Part shown: positions 37,014 through 46,047 of the stretch, in pieces
Numbering within the stretch: the stretch's first letter is position 1
How the letters are laid out: each line of letters opens with the position of its first letter
Assembly (NCBI RefSeq): GCF_008710095.1
Contig: NZ_VYKJ01000006.1
Location: 248,001 to 312,000 of the forward strand
From: Affinibrenneria salicis
Lineage (GTDB): Bacteria; Pseudomonadota; Gammaproteobacteria; Enterobacterales; Enterobacteriaceae
DNA length: 64,000 bases
Reading direction: 5' to 3'
The notes under the pieces: generated by a model
Databases searched by the model: none
What the model was told of the DNA's origin: nothing
The model's input: the letters and a program-made list of their open reading frames with translations, nothing else
Translations under genes and position numbers: made by a program

Positions 37014-38036
37014 TCAGCCGCCCAATAGATTATGCAGGAAGCGCGCGTCATAGTGCGGCGTCACGGTGAGTTTACCGCTGCTAATTTCATCGCTCACTGC
37101 GTTTACCTGTTGCCAGATATCCGCCGGAATATGTTTAGTCTGCAATAAACTCACGGAGCCGTCTTTTAATGACGTCGTGTAATTGCGGCTGCCGAATTTA
37201 TCGGCTTTTAAATCCTGGATCATGGCGGTAAATACCGGCGTAAGATTCCAGATTACCGAACTGAGTAAATTCCCTTTATCAATACTCGATTTATCGCCGA
37301 TGACGTCAATAAAGTAGACTTTGCCGCCGTCGATGGCTTTGCTGGTTTCCACCGCCTGCAGCATGCCGAAGCTGGAACCATTGCCCTGGCCGAAAACAAT
37401 GTCCGCGCCCGCGGCGATCACCGAACTGGTGACGCGTTTGCCGCCGGCGGCGTCGCTGTAGGCGGCCGGGCCGATCACCGCATAGCGGATCTTAATATCG
37501 GCTTTGGTCGCCCGCGCGCCCTGGATAAAGGCGCTGGACTGGGCGTTCCATGACGGCGGCTCGCCGGAAACGACAATCCCCAGGGTGCCGGTGCGCGTCA
37601 TTTTGGCCGCCAGCACGCCCGCCAGATAAGCGCCTTCGTGGCCGCTGGAGGTATAGTCGGCGACCGCTCCCTCTTTGCGCGCGTCCGGCCGGTCGGTGAT
37701 GGCGACGGGGATTTGCGTCTGGGCGCCGATCTCCGGCGCGGCCATGTTGTAGCCGCTGGCGTGGGCGATCAGCAGCTGCGCGCCGTCGTCGGTCAGATCG
37801 CGCAGCGTCGGGCGCGCATCGCCATAGCCGAGATTTTCCGCCACCATTACGTCGACATTTTCCGCTTTGCCCGCCGCTCGCGCGGCGTCAATGCCCTGTT
37901 GATTCCAGCCGAAATCCGTTCCCTGCTCCGGGGTTAAAATCGCAATGGATTTCACTTCGGCGGCCTGCGCCGAACTGCATAATGCCGCCAAAAGTGTTAT
38001 CGTTCCCGCATATTTCAGTGCGCGCTTTATCACCAT
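37014..38036 (-). CDS. BMP-family ABC substrate-binding protein
   Basis: 340 residues from ATG 38036, which has AGGGTG just upstream; an in-frame ATG at 38060 lacks a site. Residues 1-25 are a Sec signal peptide (LLAALCSSAQA/AE). The rest is a BMP/PnrA-like binder: ILTPEQGTDFGWNQQGIDAA, DARPTLRDLTDDGAQLLIAHASGY, SGHEGAYLAGVLAAKM, and ADIVFGQGNGSSFG. PnrA-like binders capture purine nucleosides or related heterocycles; the true ligand here is unknown. No lipobox is seen, so it is a soluble periplasmic protein. It opens the four-gene importer cluster. Confidence 0.88.
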   Translation of the reverse strand: MVIKRALKYAGTITLLAALCSSAQAAEVKSIAILTPEQGTDFGWNQQGIDAARAAGKAENVDVMVAENLGYGDARPTLRDLTDDGAQLLIAHASGYNMAAPEIGAQTQIPVAITDRPDARKEGAVADYTSSGHEGAYLAGVLAAKMTRTGTLGIVVSGEPPSWNAQSSAFIQGARATKADIKIRYAVIGPAAYSDAAGGKRVTSSVIAAGADIVFGQGNGSSFGMLQAVETSKAIDGGKVYFIDVIGDKSSIDKGNLLSSVIWNLTPVFTAMIQDLKADKFGSRNYTTSLKDGSVSLLQTKHIPADIWQQVNAVSDEISSGKLTVTPHYDARFLHNLLGG

Positions 38037-38129
38037 GTTCACCCTGTATCGATTCATCATTAACTTTGATTCGGAAAAATTTTTGCTGTGGCGTCGCCAG
38101 CCTGCGCGTGGCTGTTTGCGGAGTGATTT

Positions 38130-38576
38130 ATGAAAGCCTTACCATCATTTTTATTCCTTATGTTAATTAACTGTACGGCGGCTATCGCAACAGAAAATAG
38201 TGAAACCGGACGGGGAACATGGGGATTGAGCATTATTCCGGTCACGCTGACGAACAGCGGGAATAGCCCGTTGACTTGTTCTGCTTCTACTGCACATTGG
38301 TATTCTGTGGCACTGGGCGATATTCAGCAAGGAAAAACCCTGCGCTTTAATCTGTGGAAAAACAGCGCGACGGGCGAAGTCTTTGTGCTGAATGCGCACC
38401 AGGATCGGATGCCGGTGCAGAGCCTGTGGTGCGGGGAAAGCCGCGACGCCTATAACTCCCGCCGGCAACTGGCGCTGCCGGATCGGCGGGGCCGCGCGCC
38501 GCGACCGATCACGCTGCGCTGCGCGGCCGGCGCGCAGCGCGTTAACTGCCGGCCCGCCTCTGATCCGGCGGGCTGA
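38130..38576 (+). CDS. Hypothetical exported protein
   Basis: 148 residues. GGAG lies 6-7 nt before ATG 38130. A hydrophobic leader (LPSFLFLMLINCTAAIA, cleavage near residue 20) precedes a mature domain with four cysteines (PLTCSAST, SLWCGES, TLRCAAG, VNCRP), consistent with disulfides. I do not recognise the family. It is divergent from the BMP importer and convergent with mgtA; no operon partner. Its base composition is like that of its neighbours. Confidence 0.6.
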   Translation: MKALPSFLFLMLINCTAAIATENSETGRGTWGLSIIPVTLTNSGNSPLTCSASTAHWYSVALGDIQQGKTLRFNLWKNSATGEVFVLNAHQDRMPVQSLWCGESRDAYNSRRQLALPDRRGRAPRPITLRCAAGAQRVNCRPASDPAG

Positions 38577-38632
38577 ACCTCATTTCCGGCGTTGGGCTTC
38601 CGTCGCCGCGTTTTTTTTCCGGGCGCGCGGCG

Positions 38633-41344
38633 TCAGAACCACTGGCCGAAGCGGCGAATATAGGCGAGTTTCACCAACTGGGCGACCGTGCAATAGCCGA
38701 TTAGCGTGGCGGCCAGCCACGGGAAGTAGGCCCAGGGCAAAGACTGTAGTCCGATCAGGGGGCCCAGCGGCGAAAACGGCAGATAAATCCCCAGCGCCAT
38801 CACCAGTCCGGTCGTCAGCATCACCGGCAGCGCGGCCGTGCTCTGGATGAACGGGATCTTGCGGGTGCGCAGCATGTGCACCACCAGCGTCTGCGACAGC
38901 AATCCTTCCACAAACCAGCCGGACTGGAACAGCGCCTGGTGTTCCACGCTGTTGGCGGCGAATACAAACCACATCAGCGCGTAGGTGGTGATATCAAAAA
39001 TAGAGGAGGTCGGGCCGATCCAAATCATAAAACGACCGATGTTTTTGGCGTCCCATTTGCGCGGCTTACGTAAAAACGCCTTGTCCATTTTGTCCCACGG
39101 CAGCGATAGCTGCGAGATGTCGTACATCAGGTTCTGAATCAGCAGATGGATCGCCAACATCGGCAGAAAGGGAATAAAGGCGCTGGCGACCAGCACCGAG
39201 AACACGTTGCCGAAGTTGGAGCTGGCGGTCATATTCAGATATTTAATGATGTTGCCGAAGGTTTCGCGTCCTTTTATCACCCCCTGTTCCAGCACCAACA
39301 GGTTCTTTTCCAGCAGGATGATATCCGCCGATTCTTTGGCGATATCGGTGCCGGTATCGACGGAAATACCGATATCGGCGTCGCGCAGCGCCGGGGCGTC
39401 GTTGAGGCCGTCGCCCAGGAAGCCAACGGTATGATCCCCGGCCTGCAGCGCTTTGAGTACGCGTGATTTTTGCAACGGCGTCAGGCGGCAGAATACCGTA
39501 CGTTGTTCGACCAGCCCGGCGAGTCGTTCGTCGCTCAGCGTGTCGAGCTGCGCGCCGCACAATGGTTCGCCGGGCTCCAGGCCGACATCGCGGCAGATTT
39601 TGCTGGTGATGACCGGATTGTCGCCGGTCAGGACTTTCACCGTCACGCCGTTTTCATGCAGCGCGCGGATCGCCGCCGCGGCGCTCTCTTTCGGCGGATC
39701 GAGGAAGGTCAACAGGCCGTGGATCACCAGATTGCGTTCGTCGCTGACGCGTAATGGCCGCGCGATCTCGGCCGGCTGCCGTTCGCGCGCGCCGATCATC
39801 AGGACGCGAAAGCCTTGCTGGTTGTAGCGTTGCGCCAGCGTATGCAGCGCAGTCCGGCGCGCCGGGTCCAGCGGCGCCGGCCGGCCGTTTTCGCAGATGT
39901 GCGTGGCGATCGCCAGCATCTCTTCCACGGCGCCTTTACAGATTAGCCGCTGGCGATTGTCTTCGTCCGCCAGCACGATGGACAGACGTCGGCGGATAAA
40001 ATCAAACGGCAGCTCGTCGATTTTGCGATAGCGTTTCAGCGCGGCGATGGCCGGCTTATTCCGGCCGAAGCGCATGATCGCCTTATCCATCAGGTTTTTC
40101 ATACCGCTCTGGTACGCGCTGTTTAGCCAGGCCAGCTGCAGTACGCTCTCGTCGTTGCGACCGTGAATATCAAGATGGTGTTCAAGGATGATGCGGTCCT
40201 GCGTCAGGGTGCCGGTTTTATCGGTGCAGAGGATGTCCATGGCGCCAAAATTCTGGATGGCGTTCAGCCGTTTCACCACCACTTTGCGGCGCGACATGGC
40301 GATCGCGCCTTTCGCCAGGTTGGAAGAGACGATCATCGGCAGCATTTCCGGCGTTAAGCCGACGGCCACCGCCAGCGCGAACAGGCTGGCCTCCATCCAG
40401 TCTCCTTTGGTAAAGCCGTTGATCAGCAACACGATCGGCACCATCACCGCCATAAAGCGGATCAGCAGCCAGCTAACGCTGCTGACTCCGCGATCGAACG
40501 CGGTCTGCGCGCGGGCGCCGACGATGGATTTCGCCAGCGAGCCGAACCAGGTATGGCTGCCGGTAGCCACCACGACGGCGGTGGCCGTGCCGCTGGATAC
40601 GCTGGTGCCCATCAGGCACACTCCCGACAGCGCCAGCAGATCCTGTTCGCCGATCTGATGCGTTTGCGCGTCTTTGGCGCGGATGTCGCCGAGCAGGTCA
40701 TATTTTTCCACCGGCAGCGATTCGCCGGTCAGCGCCGCCTGGCTGACGAACAGATCCCGCGAGGCGATCAGCCGCACGTCGGCCGGTACGATATCGCCGG
40801 CGGAGAGGTACAGAATGTCGCCGGGCACCAACTGCTGCAGCGGGACCTCCTGCTGTGCGGGCGCGGCGTTATCGGCGGCGCGGCGCAGCACGGTGGCGGT
40901 GGTGCGCACCATCGACTTCAGCGCTTCGGCGGCTTTGTTGGTGCGGTATTCCTGCCAGAAACGCAGCAGACCGCTCAGGCCGACCATCACCACCATGATT
41001 GTGATGCCGGCCAGCGAGGTTTGTTCGTTTTGCAGCCGCGGCAGCCAGTAATCGGTCATAAAGCTGATGGCCGCCAGCACGATCAGCACATAAATGAACG
41101 GATTGTTAAAGGCGGCGAGCAGTTGCAGCAGCGCGTGCGGCGCTTGTTCATGCGCCACCCGGTTTTCGCCATAGGTTTGCAGGCGTTCGGCGACGTCGTC
41201 CCCGGTTAAACCATACCGATGGGTATTCAGATTTGCCAGCGTCTGATCCAGGCTGTTTTGCGCCTCGCGGGCGATGGCGAAAGCGGGCGCCGTTTTCGGT
41301 TGCCCGGCGCGGCGCGGCACGTTCTGATTAGTCATGTTGGTCAT
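38633..41344 (-). CDS. mgtA: Magnesium-importing P-type ATPase
   Basis: 903 residues from ATG 41344 (AAGAGA 8 nt upstream; ATG 41350 is too close to that site). P3B-type ATPase: an N-terminal cation_ATPase_N segment, actuator TGES, phosphorylation loop DKTGTLTQD, hinge GDGLNDAPALRDADIG and ten helices. It imports Mg2+ across the inner membrane. Upstream on the same strand lie a PhoP box, a promoter and a roughly 600-nt leader, the expected low-Mg2+ control layout. The neighbouring exported-protein gene is convergent. Confidence 0.94.
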   Translation of the reverse strand: MTNMTNQNVPRRAGQPKTAPAFAIAREAQNSLDQTLANLNTHRYGLTGDDVAERLQTYGENRVAHEQAPHALLQLLAAFNNPFIYVLIVLAAISFMTDYWLPRLQNEQTSLAGITIMVVMVGLSGLLRFWQEYRTNKAAEALKSMVRTTATVLRRAADNAAPAQQEVPLQQLVPGDILYLSAGDIVPADVRLIASRDLFVSQAALTGESLPVEKYDLLGDIRAKDAQTHQIGEQDLLALSGVCLMGTSVSSGTATAVVVATGSHTWFGSLAKSIVGARAQTAFDRGVSSVSWLLIRFMAVMVPIVLLINGFTKGDWMEASLFALAVAVGLTPEMLPMIVSSNLAKGAIAMSRRKVVVKRLNAIQNFGAMDILCTDKTGTLTQDRIILEHHLDIHGRNDESVLQLAWLNSAYQSGMKNLMDKAIMRFGRNKPAIAALKRYRKIDELPFDFIRRRLSIVLADEDNRQRLICKGAVEEMLAIATHICENGRPAPLDPARRTALHTLAQRYNQQGFRVLMIGARERQPAEIARPLRVSDERNLVIHGLLTFLDPPKESAAAAIRALHENGVTVKVLTGDNPVITSKICRDVGLEPGEPLCGAQLDTLSDERLAGLVEQRTVFCRLTPLQKSRVLKALQAGDHTVGFLGDGLNDAPALRDADIGISVDTGTDIAKESADIILLEKNLLVLEQGVIKGRETFGNIIKYLNMTASSNFGNVFSVLVASAFIPFLPMLAIHLLIQNLMYDISQLSLPWDKMDKAFLRKPRKWDAKNIGRFMIWIGPTSSIFDITTYALMWFVFAANSVEHQALFQSGWFVEGLLSQTLVVHMLRTRKIPFIQSTAALPVMLTTGLVMALGIYLPFSPLGPLIGLQSLPWAYFPWLAATLIGYCTVAQLVKLAYIRRFGQWF

Positions 41345-41610
41345 GTTCATATTCTCTTTTGCTCTGTCCGCCGCGCAGGGGCGCGCATCCCGGTTTTCCC
41401 GGGGCGTAAGCGGGCTGCGCCCAACCGCTTCCAGGGCGTGGAAAGACGCAGGCGGCCGAGTTTTCAGCGCCGGGCTGATTCCGTGAGCGGGGCGGCAACG
41501 TCGATCCGTAAATGCGGATCACCGGGTGCGGCCGACACTCCCGCCATCTGAAAGATGAAGGGGATAAAAATGATTAAGCGTTACGGGCGGGAGAAGAGGA
41601 ACGGAAGGTG

Positions 41611-41740
41611 TGTACTCGTTATACTTCAAGCTACGGGCGCGTTGGCTCCCCTGTCGCTCGAATGATCTGGAGTAAACGGCGTGGATCTTGTTCCCTTATG
41701 CCGCCCGGCGCGGTTTACCGGATATTCGGGGGTTATCGTC
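41611..41740 (+). repeat. Decayed ERIC element inside the mgtA leader
   Basis: TGTACTCGTTATACTTCAAG then CTACGGGCGCGTTGGCT matches one ERIC end. About 126 bp away GCCGCC with ATATTCGGGGGTTAT resembles the other (GCCGCC and AATTATTTTGGGTAT). The length equals the classical ERIC (127 bp). The second end is only moderately conserved. Confidence 0.45.
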
Positions 41741-41743
41741 CAT
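41696..41743 (-). CDS. Possible MgtL-like leader peptide upstream of mgtA
   Basis: ATG 41743 follows AAGGAG with 5-6 nt spacing and opens 15 codons, MDDNPRISGKPRRAA, then TAA. It lies between the mgtA promoter and gene. E. coli MgtL ([17 protein letters not shown]) has an acidic/proline start and a basic middle; the overall plan is the same though residues differ. In E. coli low Mg2+ destabilises ribosomes on the acidic-proline start and lets mgtA transcription continue. The codons coincide with a decayed ERIC, so a chance ORF is the main alternative. Confidence 0.4.
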   Translation of the reverse strand: MDDNPRISGKPRRAA

Positions 41744-41967
41744 GTGGTCTCCTTGTCAGATGCACTGCGGGCGTAAACGCCGCGCGACGCGATTATCAGT
41801 AAGGGGATGCAACAGTCCGTAAAGGTGGAGTGATGCTGCCCGCCAGAACCGGCAAGCAACAGATCGGAAATGATGAGTCAGCTTGCCCGTGATCGAATGC
41901 AAAAATCGACCTGAGTATAAAAACCGGGATTGTCCAAAAGGGTCTCCGCTAAGTTGACGAGCCTGAA

Positions 41968-41995
41968 CTATAAAGACGCCATGTCGGCCTGTAAA
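41968..41995 (-). promoter_or_regulatory. Promoter of mgtA
   Basis: On the minus strand TTTACA (41995-41990) and TATAGT (41973-41968) are separated by 16 bp, each one base off consensus. The start would be near 41961, giving a leader of roughly 600 nt. The upstream PhoP box lies beside it. Confidence 0.6.
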
Positions 41996-42004
41996 CCCGG
42001 TTTC

Positions 42005-42021
42005 TAAACCCTGGCTAAACG
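42005..42021 (-). promoter_or_regulatory. PhoP box upstream of mgtA
   Basis: Reading the minus strand, CGTTTA-GCCAG-GGTTTA gives two direct repeats 11 bp apart, matching the (T/G)GTTTA-N5-(T/G)GTTTA PhoP consensus almost perfectly. A further GGTTTA copy (41997-41992) overlaps the -35 region. PhoP activation of mgtA is known in enterics. Confidence 0.75.
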
Positions 42022-42932
42022 CCCGGACTGAAAAATTTTCGCCGGCCGCGCAGGGGCCGGCCGTATGTTTTTGCCGCCGCCTATCCTGCGCGGCACTCTC
42101 GCGCGGGATTTCCCGGCATGAGCCGAATCGTTACGCGCAGGCAACGCAACTGTAAGCAGAAATCTATTATCCGACGTGCGGAATTGAGTGACATCAACGT
42201 TTCGGTAACCGGAACAGGGCAGGATATAGCGCCTGACGCAGTCGCTATAAATTGTCCGGCGAGATAATTATTGCCGATTTTTTATCCGTTAGAACAACAA
42301 AAATTAAATAAACAGGGAAAACGGCGCGGCAAATCATCCAGAATATTATATAAATATAAGTAAAATTTTTATTATCTAATAAAATTAATTTTGGATAGTG
42401 TGGCGGTATTTTATTATCCTGGCCCATTTTGTCTATCGCTCATTTTGATGGCGCGGCGCTACTGATTACATTAATTAAATACTAACGTAGCGTAACGATT
42501 GATAATCATTTATTGGCTGCGCGAATGTTCCTGGTTTGCTGACATCAACGTTGTTAATACATAATCAAAAACGATTATCAGTCTGTTTTATGAATTTTTT
42601 GTTTACCGTATGAAGTTTTCTTTTCTTATTGAATGTGTAGACAAACAACAATTGAAATAACTCATTATTTTTTAGGGAAAAATAGCTGTTTATTTGTGAT
42701 TTATCCTATTTGCATTATCAGTTTTTTATAGAAAATGCGCTAAAACTCTTGAGTTAATTAGTCGGTATGCCTTAAGATTATTCTCATTTCTTGTGGTTCC
42801 TGGATAAGAAAAACTTTTCATTCACTGAGTTATTTTTCTGACAAGTTGATGACGTCTGGCTTGCTTATGTTTGCCGGGGGTGATCGGTCGTGCGTGGGTG
42901 TTTATTTAATATTAAATTTTAAGGAATGAAAA

Positions 42933-43121
42933 ATGATGCGTAAATTATTTAAGTCATTGCAGAAGGATGAACGCGGCGTCTCCGCCCTGGAATACGCCAT
43001 TCTGGCCGGTGTAATTGTCGTGGTTGTGGTAACCGGGGTTACTGGATTCAAGGACCAAATCAGTTCGCTGTTTACGAATGCCGGTTCATCGATTAGCAAA
43101 GCGGTAGAAGCTTCAAAGTAA
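42933..43121 (+). CDS. flp: Flp-family type IVb pilin
   Basis: 62 residues. A short charged leader (MMRKLFKSLQKDERG) ends at the processing Gly, followed by V-S-A-L-E-Y-A-I-L-A-G, with the Glu at position +5 that type IVb pilins need. One hydrophobic helix and a short polar tail follow. AAGGA lies 7 nt before ATG 42933. It is the major subunit of the tad pilus encoded downstream and is processed by TadV. The AT-rich region upstream may carry its promoter and silencing sites. Confidence 0.93.
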   Translation: MMRKLFKSLQKDERGVSALEYAILAGVIVVVVVTGVTGFKDQISSLFTNAGSSISKAVEASK

Positions 43122-43129
43122 AATAATTA

Positions 43130-43651
43130 ATGCCCTTTTTTACGCCCATTATTATTGCGCTGTTAATCGTCCTGTTCGGACTATTAATCCGTGCCGATTT
43201 GACCCGGCGTTGTTTACCTAATCGCTGGGTGGGCTATTACGCTCTGCTGTTTCCCGCTTACGCCTCGAGTCAGGGGATGAGCGGGGGAGAGTTCGCCGCC
43301 CACTGCCTGGTGGGGGCGCTGGCCTTTCTGTTCCTGCTGCTGCCGTTTTTGCGCGGCGGCGCCGGCGGCGGCGATGTCAAATTGGGCACGGTAGTGATGA
43401 TGTGGGCGGGGCCGCATGCCGCGGCCTCCGTACTGGTGGCGATTGGTCTGGTCGGCGCGCTGATCGGAATAGCTGGCTGGCTGGCGGACCGTTTGACGAC
43501 TAAGCGGCCGCCGGCCGCGTCAGCGGCGCGCGCGGAGCAGCCGGGCTTGTCGCCCGGTTACCTTCTGTCGGCCCGGCGCGGGGTGCCCTATGGCGTCGCG
43601 CTGGTAGCCGGCGGAATAACGGCGCTGCTCAGCCAGGGGCTGTTGTCTTAG
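43130..43651 (+). CDS. tadV: Flp prepilin peptidase (TadV/CpaA)
   Basis: 173 residues with about four to five helices. The two aspartates of the type IV prepilin peptidase site are in RADLTRRCLPNRW and GGGDVKLGT. It lacks the N-terminal methylase domain of PilD, as TadV enzymes do. It cleaves Flp and the pseudopilins TadE and TadF. The gene follows flp after 8 bp. An Ala/Pro/Arg-rich stretch near residue 130 is a poorly conserved loop. Confidence 0.9.
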   Translation: MPFFTPIIIALLIVLFGLLIRADLTRRCLPNRWVGYYALLFPAYASSQGMSGGEFAAHCLVGALAFLFLLLPFLRGGAGGGDVKLGTVVMMWAGPHAAASVLVAIGLVGALIGIAGWLADRLTTKRPPAASAARAEQPGLSPGYLLSARRGVPYGVALVAGGITALLSQGLLS

Positions 43652-43731
43652 CCCTGCCATCCGCAAGAAATTTTTCAACGACAGGTCGCTTTTTTCAGCC
43701 ATCTGATCATCGAGCCGGGAGTCGCCTGTTG

Positions 43732-44664
43732 ATGTCTTCAGTCTTGAAATTTGCCTTAATTCTGCTGGCCGCGGCGCTGCTGGCCGTCGTTGCGCGTCTG
43801 TGGTTCGTCAGCAGTCAGAGCATCGCGCCGCCGCCGGCCCAGGTTGTGCAGGTGCGGGTCGCGGCGGCGGCGCTGCCGGCCGGATTGCTGCTGCGCGAAG
43901 GGGATATGAACTGGCAAGCCTGGCCTGACGGCAAAGAGCCGCAGGGCGCGCTGCGCGAGGGGCGCGACGAGGCCAAATTAAGCGGCGCGCTGTTGCGCAA
44001 GCCGATAGCCGCGGGAGAGCCGATTTTGGCCGGCGACATTATTCGCTCCGACGCGCCCGGTTTTCTGGCCGCGGTATTAAAGCCGGGCATGCGGGCCGTT
44101 TCGGTGCCGGTGGATGACGTGTCCGGCAACGCGGGGCTGATTCAGCCGGGGGATTTCGTCGATATCATTCTGACCCAGCGGATGCGCCAGGAAGAGAATA
44201 ATCATAACCGCGATACGCGCCTGGTGGTGAGTGAAACGGTGGTGGAACGGGCGCGGATTATCGCCGTCGGCTCCAGCATCCAGCGCCAGACGGAAGAGAG
44301 CGGCAAGGCGAATCGCGCCAGAACGGTCACCATTGAGGTGGCGCCGCGCGCCGCCGAAGCGGTGACGGTGGCGGCGCAGCTGGGCAACCTGTCCATGGCG
44401 CTGCGCAGTTTCGCGCGGGAAGACCGGGAGGAGGGCAATCATGACGCGGCGTCCGGCGCGACCGCCTCGGTCGTCGCGTGGGACAGCGCCCGCGGGGAGG
44501 CGTCGCGCCCGGTATGGGGCAATGATGTTTCGCGCGCGCTGGAGGGCGAGAAACGTGCGGACGCCGCCGCGGAAGGAACCATCGGCCCGCAAAGATCACG
44601 TCGGGTGATCATTCTGCGGGGCAGTCAACGTCAGGAACAGGAATTTAACACCTATGCTCGCTAA
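43732..44664 (+). CDS. rcpC: Flp pilus assembly protein RcpC/CpaB
   Basis: 310 residues from ATG 43732 (a TTG immediately before it is in frame). An N-terminal anchor helix (LILLAAALLAVVARLWFV) leads to a SAF domain (VRVAAAALPAGLLLREGDM, then KPIAAGEPIL) and the RcpC domain VPVDDVSGNAGLIQPGDFVDII. CpaB-type proteins sit in the periplasm and help secretin assembly. It overlaps rcpA by 11 bp. Confidence 0.9.
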   Translation: MSSVLKFALILLAAALLAVVARLWFVSSQSIAPPPAQVVQVRVAAAALPAGLLLREGDMNWQAWPDGKEPQGALREGRDEAKLSGALLRKPIAAGEPILAGDIIRSDAPGFLAAVLKPGMRAVSVPVDDVSGNAGLIQPGDFVDIILTQRMRQEENNHNRDTRLVVSETVVERARIIAVGSSIQRQTEESGKANRARTVTIEVAPRAAEAVTVAAQLGNLSMALRSFAREDREEGNHDAASGATASVVAWDSARGEASRPVWGNDVSRALEGEKRADAAAEGTIGPQRSRRVIILRGSQRQEQEFNTYAR

Positions 44665-46012
44665 GATTTCATGGCCAGGATTGGCGCTAGCGCTGGCCGC
44701 TTTATGTATGACGGCCGGCGCGGCGGGCGCGGCGCAGACGATGGCGCTGGCGGTCGGTCAGGGCGAACTGCTGCGCGTATCGGGCCAGATGGAGTCGGTG
44801 TTCGTGGCCGACCCGGAGATCGCCGATGTTCAGTCGCCGGCGCCGGGCGCGGTGCTGGTGCTGGGTAAGCGGGTGGGCACCACCTCGCTATACGCGCTGG
44901 ATGGCGCCGGCAAACAGCTGTTGCAGCGCACGGTGGTGGTGCGCCATAACCTGGCCGAGATTCAGACGACGCTGCGCCAGCGTTTTCCGGCGCTGCGTCT
45001 GTCGCTGACCTCGTCGCCAGGCACCATTATGGTGGCCGGTTCGGTGCCCAACGCCGAAACGGCGGAGGCCATCAGCCAGACCGTTCGCCCCTGGCTGAAC
45101 GACAAGGAACAGTTGCTCAACCAAATGTCGATAGCCAGTCCGGTGCAGGTGCATCTGCGGGTGCGGGTCACCGAAGTGTCGCGCGCGGTCACTCAGCAGT
45201 TCGGCGTCAACTGGGAAGCCATTACCAGCAAACCGGGTAATTTCTTGCTCGGGCTGGGCGGTACGCGCAACTTCGCCACCACCGCCTCGGGCGTGACCAA
45301 TTACACCACGCAGTCCGGCTCTTACGGCATCATCGGCGGATTCAAATCGGGCAGCACTTCGATCGACACCATGATCGACGCGCTGGATAAAGAAGGGTTG
45401 ATTAGCATCCTGGCCGAACCGAACCTGACCGCGGTGTCCGGCCAAACCGCCAGCTTCCTGGCGGGCGGCGAGTTTCCGGTGCCGGTGCGTCAGGAGTCGG
45501 AAACCACCACCATCGAGTTCAAACCTTTCGGCGTCGCGCTCGATTTCACTCCCACCGTGCTGTCCGACGATCGCATCAGCCTCAAAGTGCGGCCGGAGAT
45601 TAGCGAGATCGACGCCAACAGCAGCATCACGATCGACGGGCTGACCATCCCCGGCATCTCCGTGCGGCGGGTGGAAACCACGGTTGAATTGGGCAGCGGG
45701 CAGAGTTTCGCCATCGGCGGCCTGCTGCAAAACAACGTCAGAGACGTGTTGTCGAAAGTGCCCGGCCTGGGGTCTATTCCGGTGCTGGGCAAGTTGTTTT
45801 CCTCTTCGGATTATCAAAACAGTAAAAGCGAGCTGGTGGTGATCGTCACGCCGTATCTGGTTCGCCCGGCCGCCGCCGGCCAGATGGCGACGCCGCTGGA
45901 CAGCATGCGCGCCAGTTCCGATATCGAATACATGCTGCATAAAAAGATCGGCTTTGATCCGCTGCAGAGCAAGGTTCCACGCCTGACGGGCGCAGCCGGC
46001 TTTGTTTATTGA
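44654..46012 (+). CDS. rcpA: Tad secretin RcpA/CpaC
   Basis: 452 residues. Signal peptide (ALALAALCMTAGAAGAA), a T2SS secretin N-terminal domain (about 30-105, GQMESVFVADPEIADVQS), a BON domain (about 108-175) and the C-terminal secretin barrel (EGLISILAEPNLTAVSGQTASFLAGGEFPVPV, then the GLLQNN segment). It forms the outer-membrane channel for the Flp pilus. It overlaps rcpC and runs into the CpaD-like gene. Confidence 0.93.
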   Translation: MLAKISWPGLALALAALCMTAGAAGAAQTMALAVGQGELLRVSGQMESVFVADPEIADVQSPAPGAVLVLGKRVGTTSLYALDGAGKQLLQRTVVVRHNLAEIQTTLRQRFPALRLSLTSSPGTIMVAGSVPNAETAEAISQTVRPWLNDKEQLLNQMSIASPVQVHLRVRVTEVSRAVTQQFGVNWEAITSKPGNFLLGLGGTRNFATTASGVTNYTTQSGSYGIIGGFKSGSTSIDTMIDALDKEGLISILAEPNLTAVSGQTASFLAGGEFPVPVRQESETTTIEFKPFGVALDFTPTVLSDDRISLKVRPEISEIDANSSITIDGLTIPGISVRRVETTVELGSGQSFAIGGLLQNNVRDVLSKVPGLGSIPVLGKLFSSSDYQNSKSELVVIVTPYLVRPAAAGQMATPLDSMRASSDIEYMLHKKIGFDPLQSKVPRLTGAAGFVY

Positions 46013-46047
46013 CGACCCGCGATCCGAATAACTACGGGAGAGTGATG

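Larger units (their letters stand above)
41351..42932. other. 1.6-kb non-coding region between mgtA and the flp locus
   Basis: The mgtA side (41351-42021) holds the leader, a possible leader ORF, a decayed ERIC and the PhoP box. The flp side (about 42240-42932) is markedly AT-rich. It contains a Fur-like half site TGATAATCATTTATT (42500-42514) and a related ATTATCA (42574-42580). The middle (42030-42230) has ordinary composition and no recognised feature. Short open frames here have no ribosome site or family match. Confidence 0.6.

Noticed and set aside
41328..41522. GTG-started minus ORF overlapping the mgtA start, proline-rich
   Set aside because: No ribosome site before the GTG; composition looks random. 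The hairpin at 41503-41520 is more plausible as leader structure.
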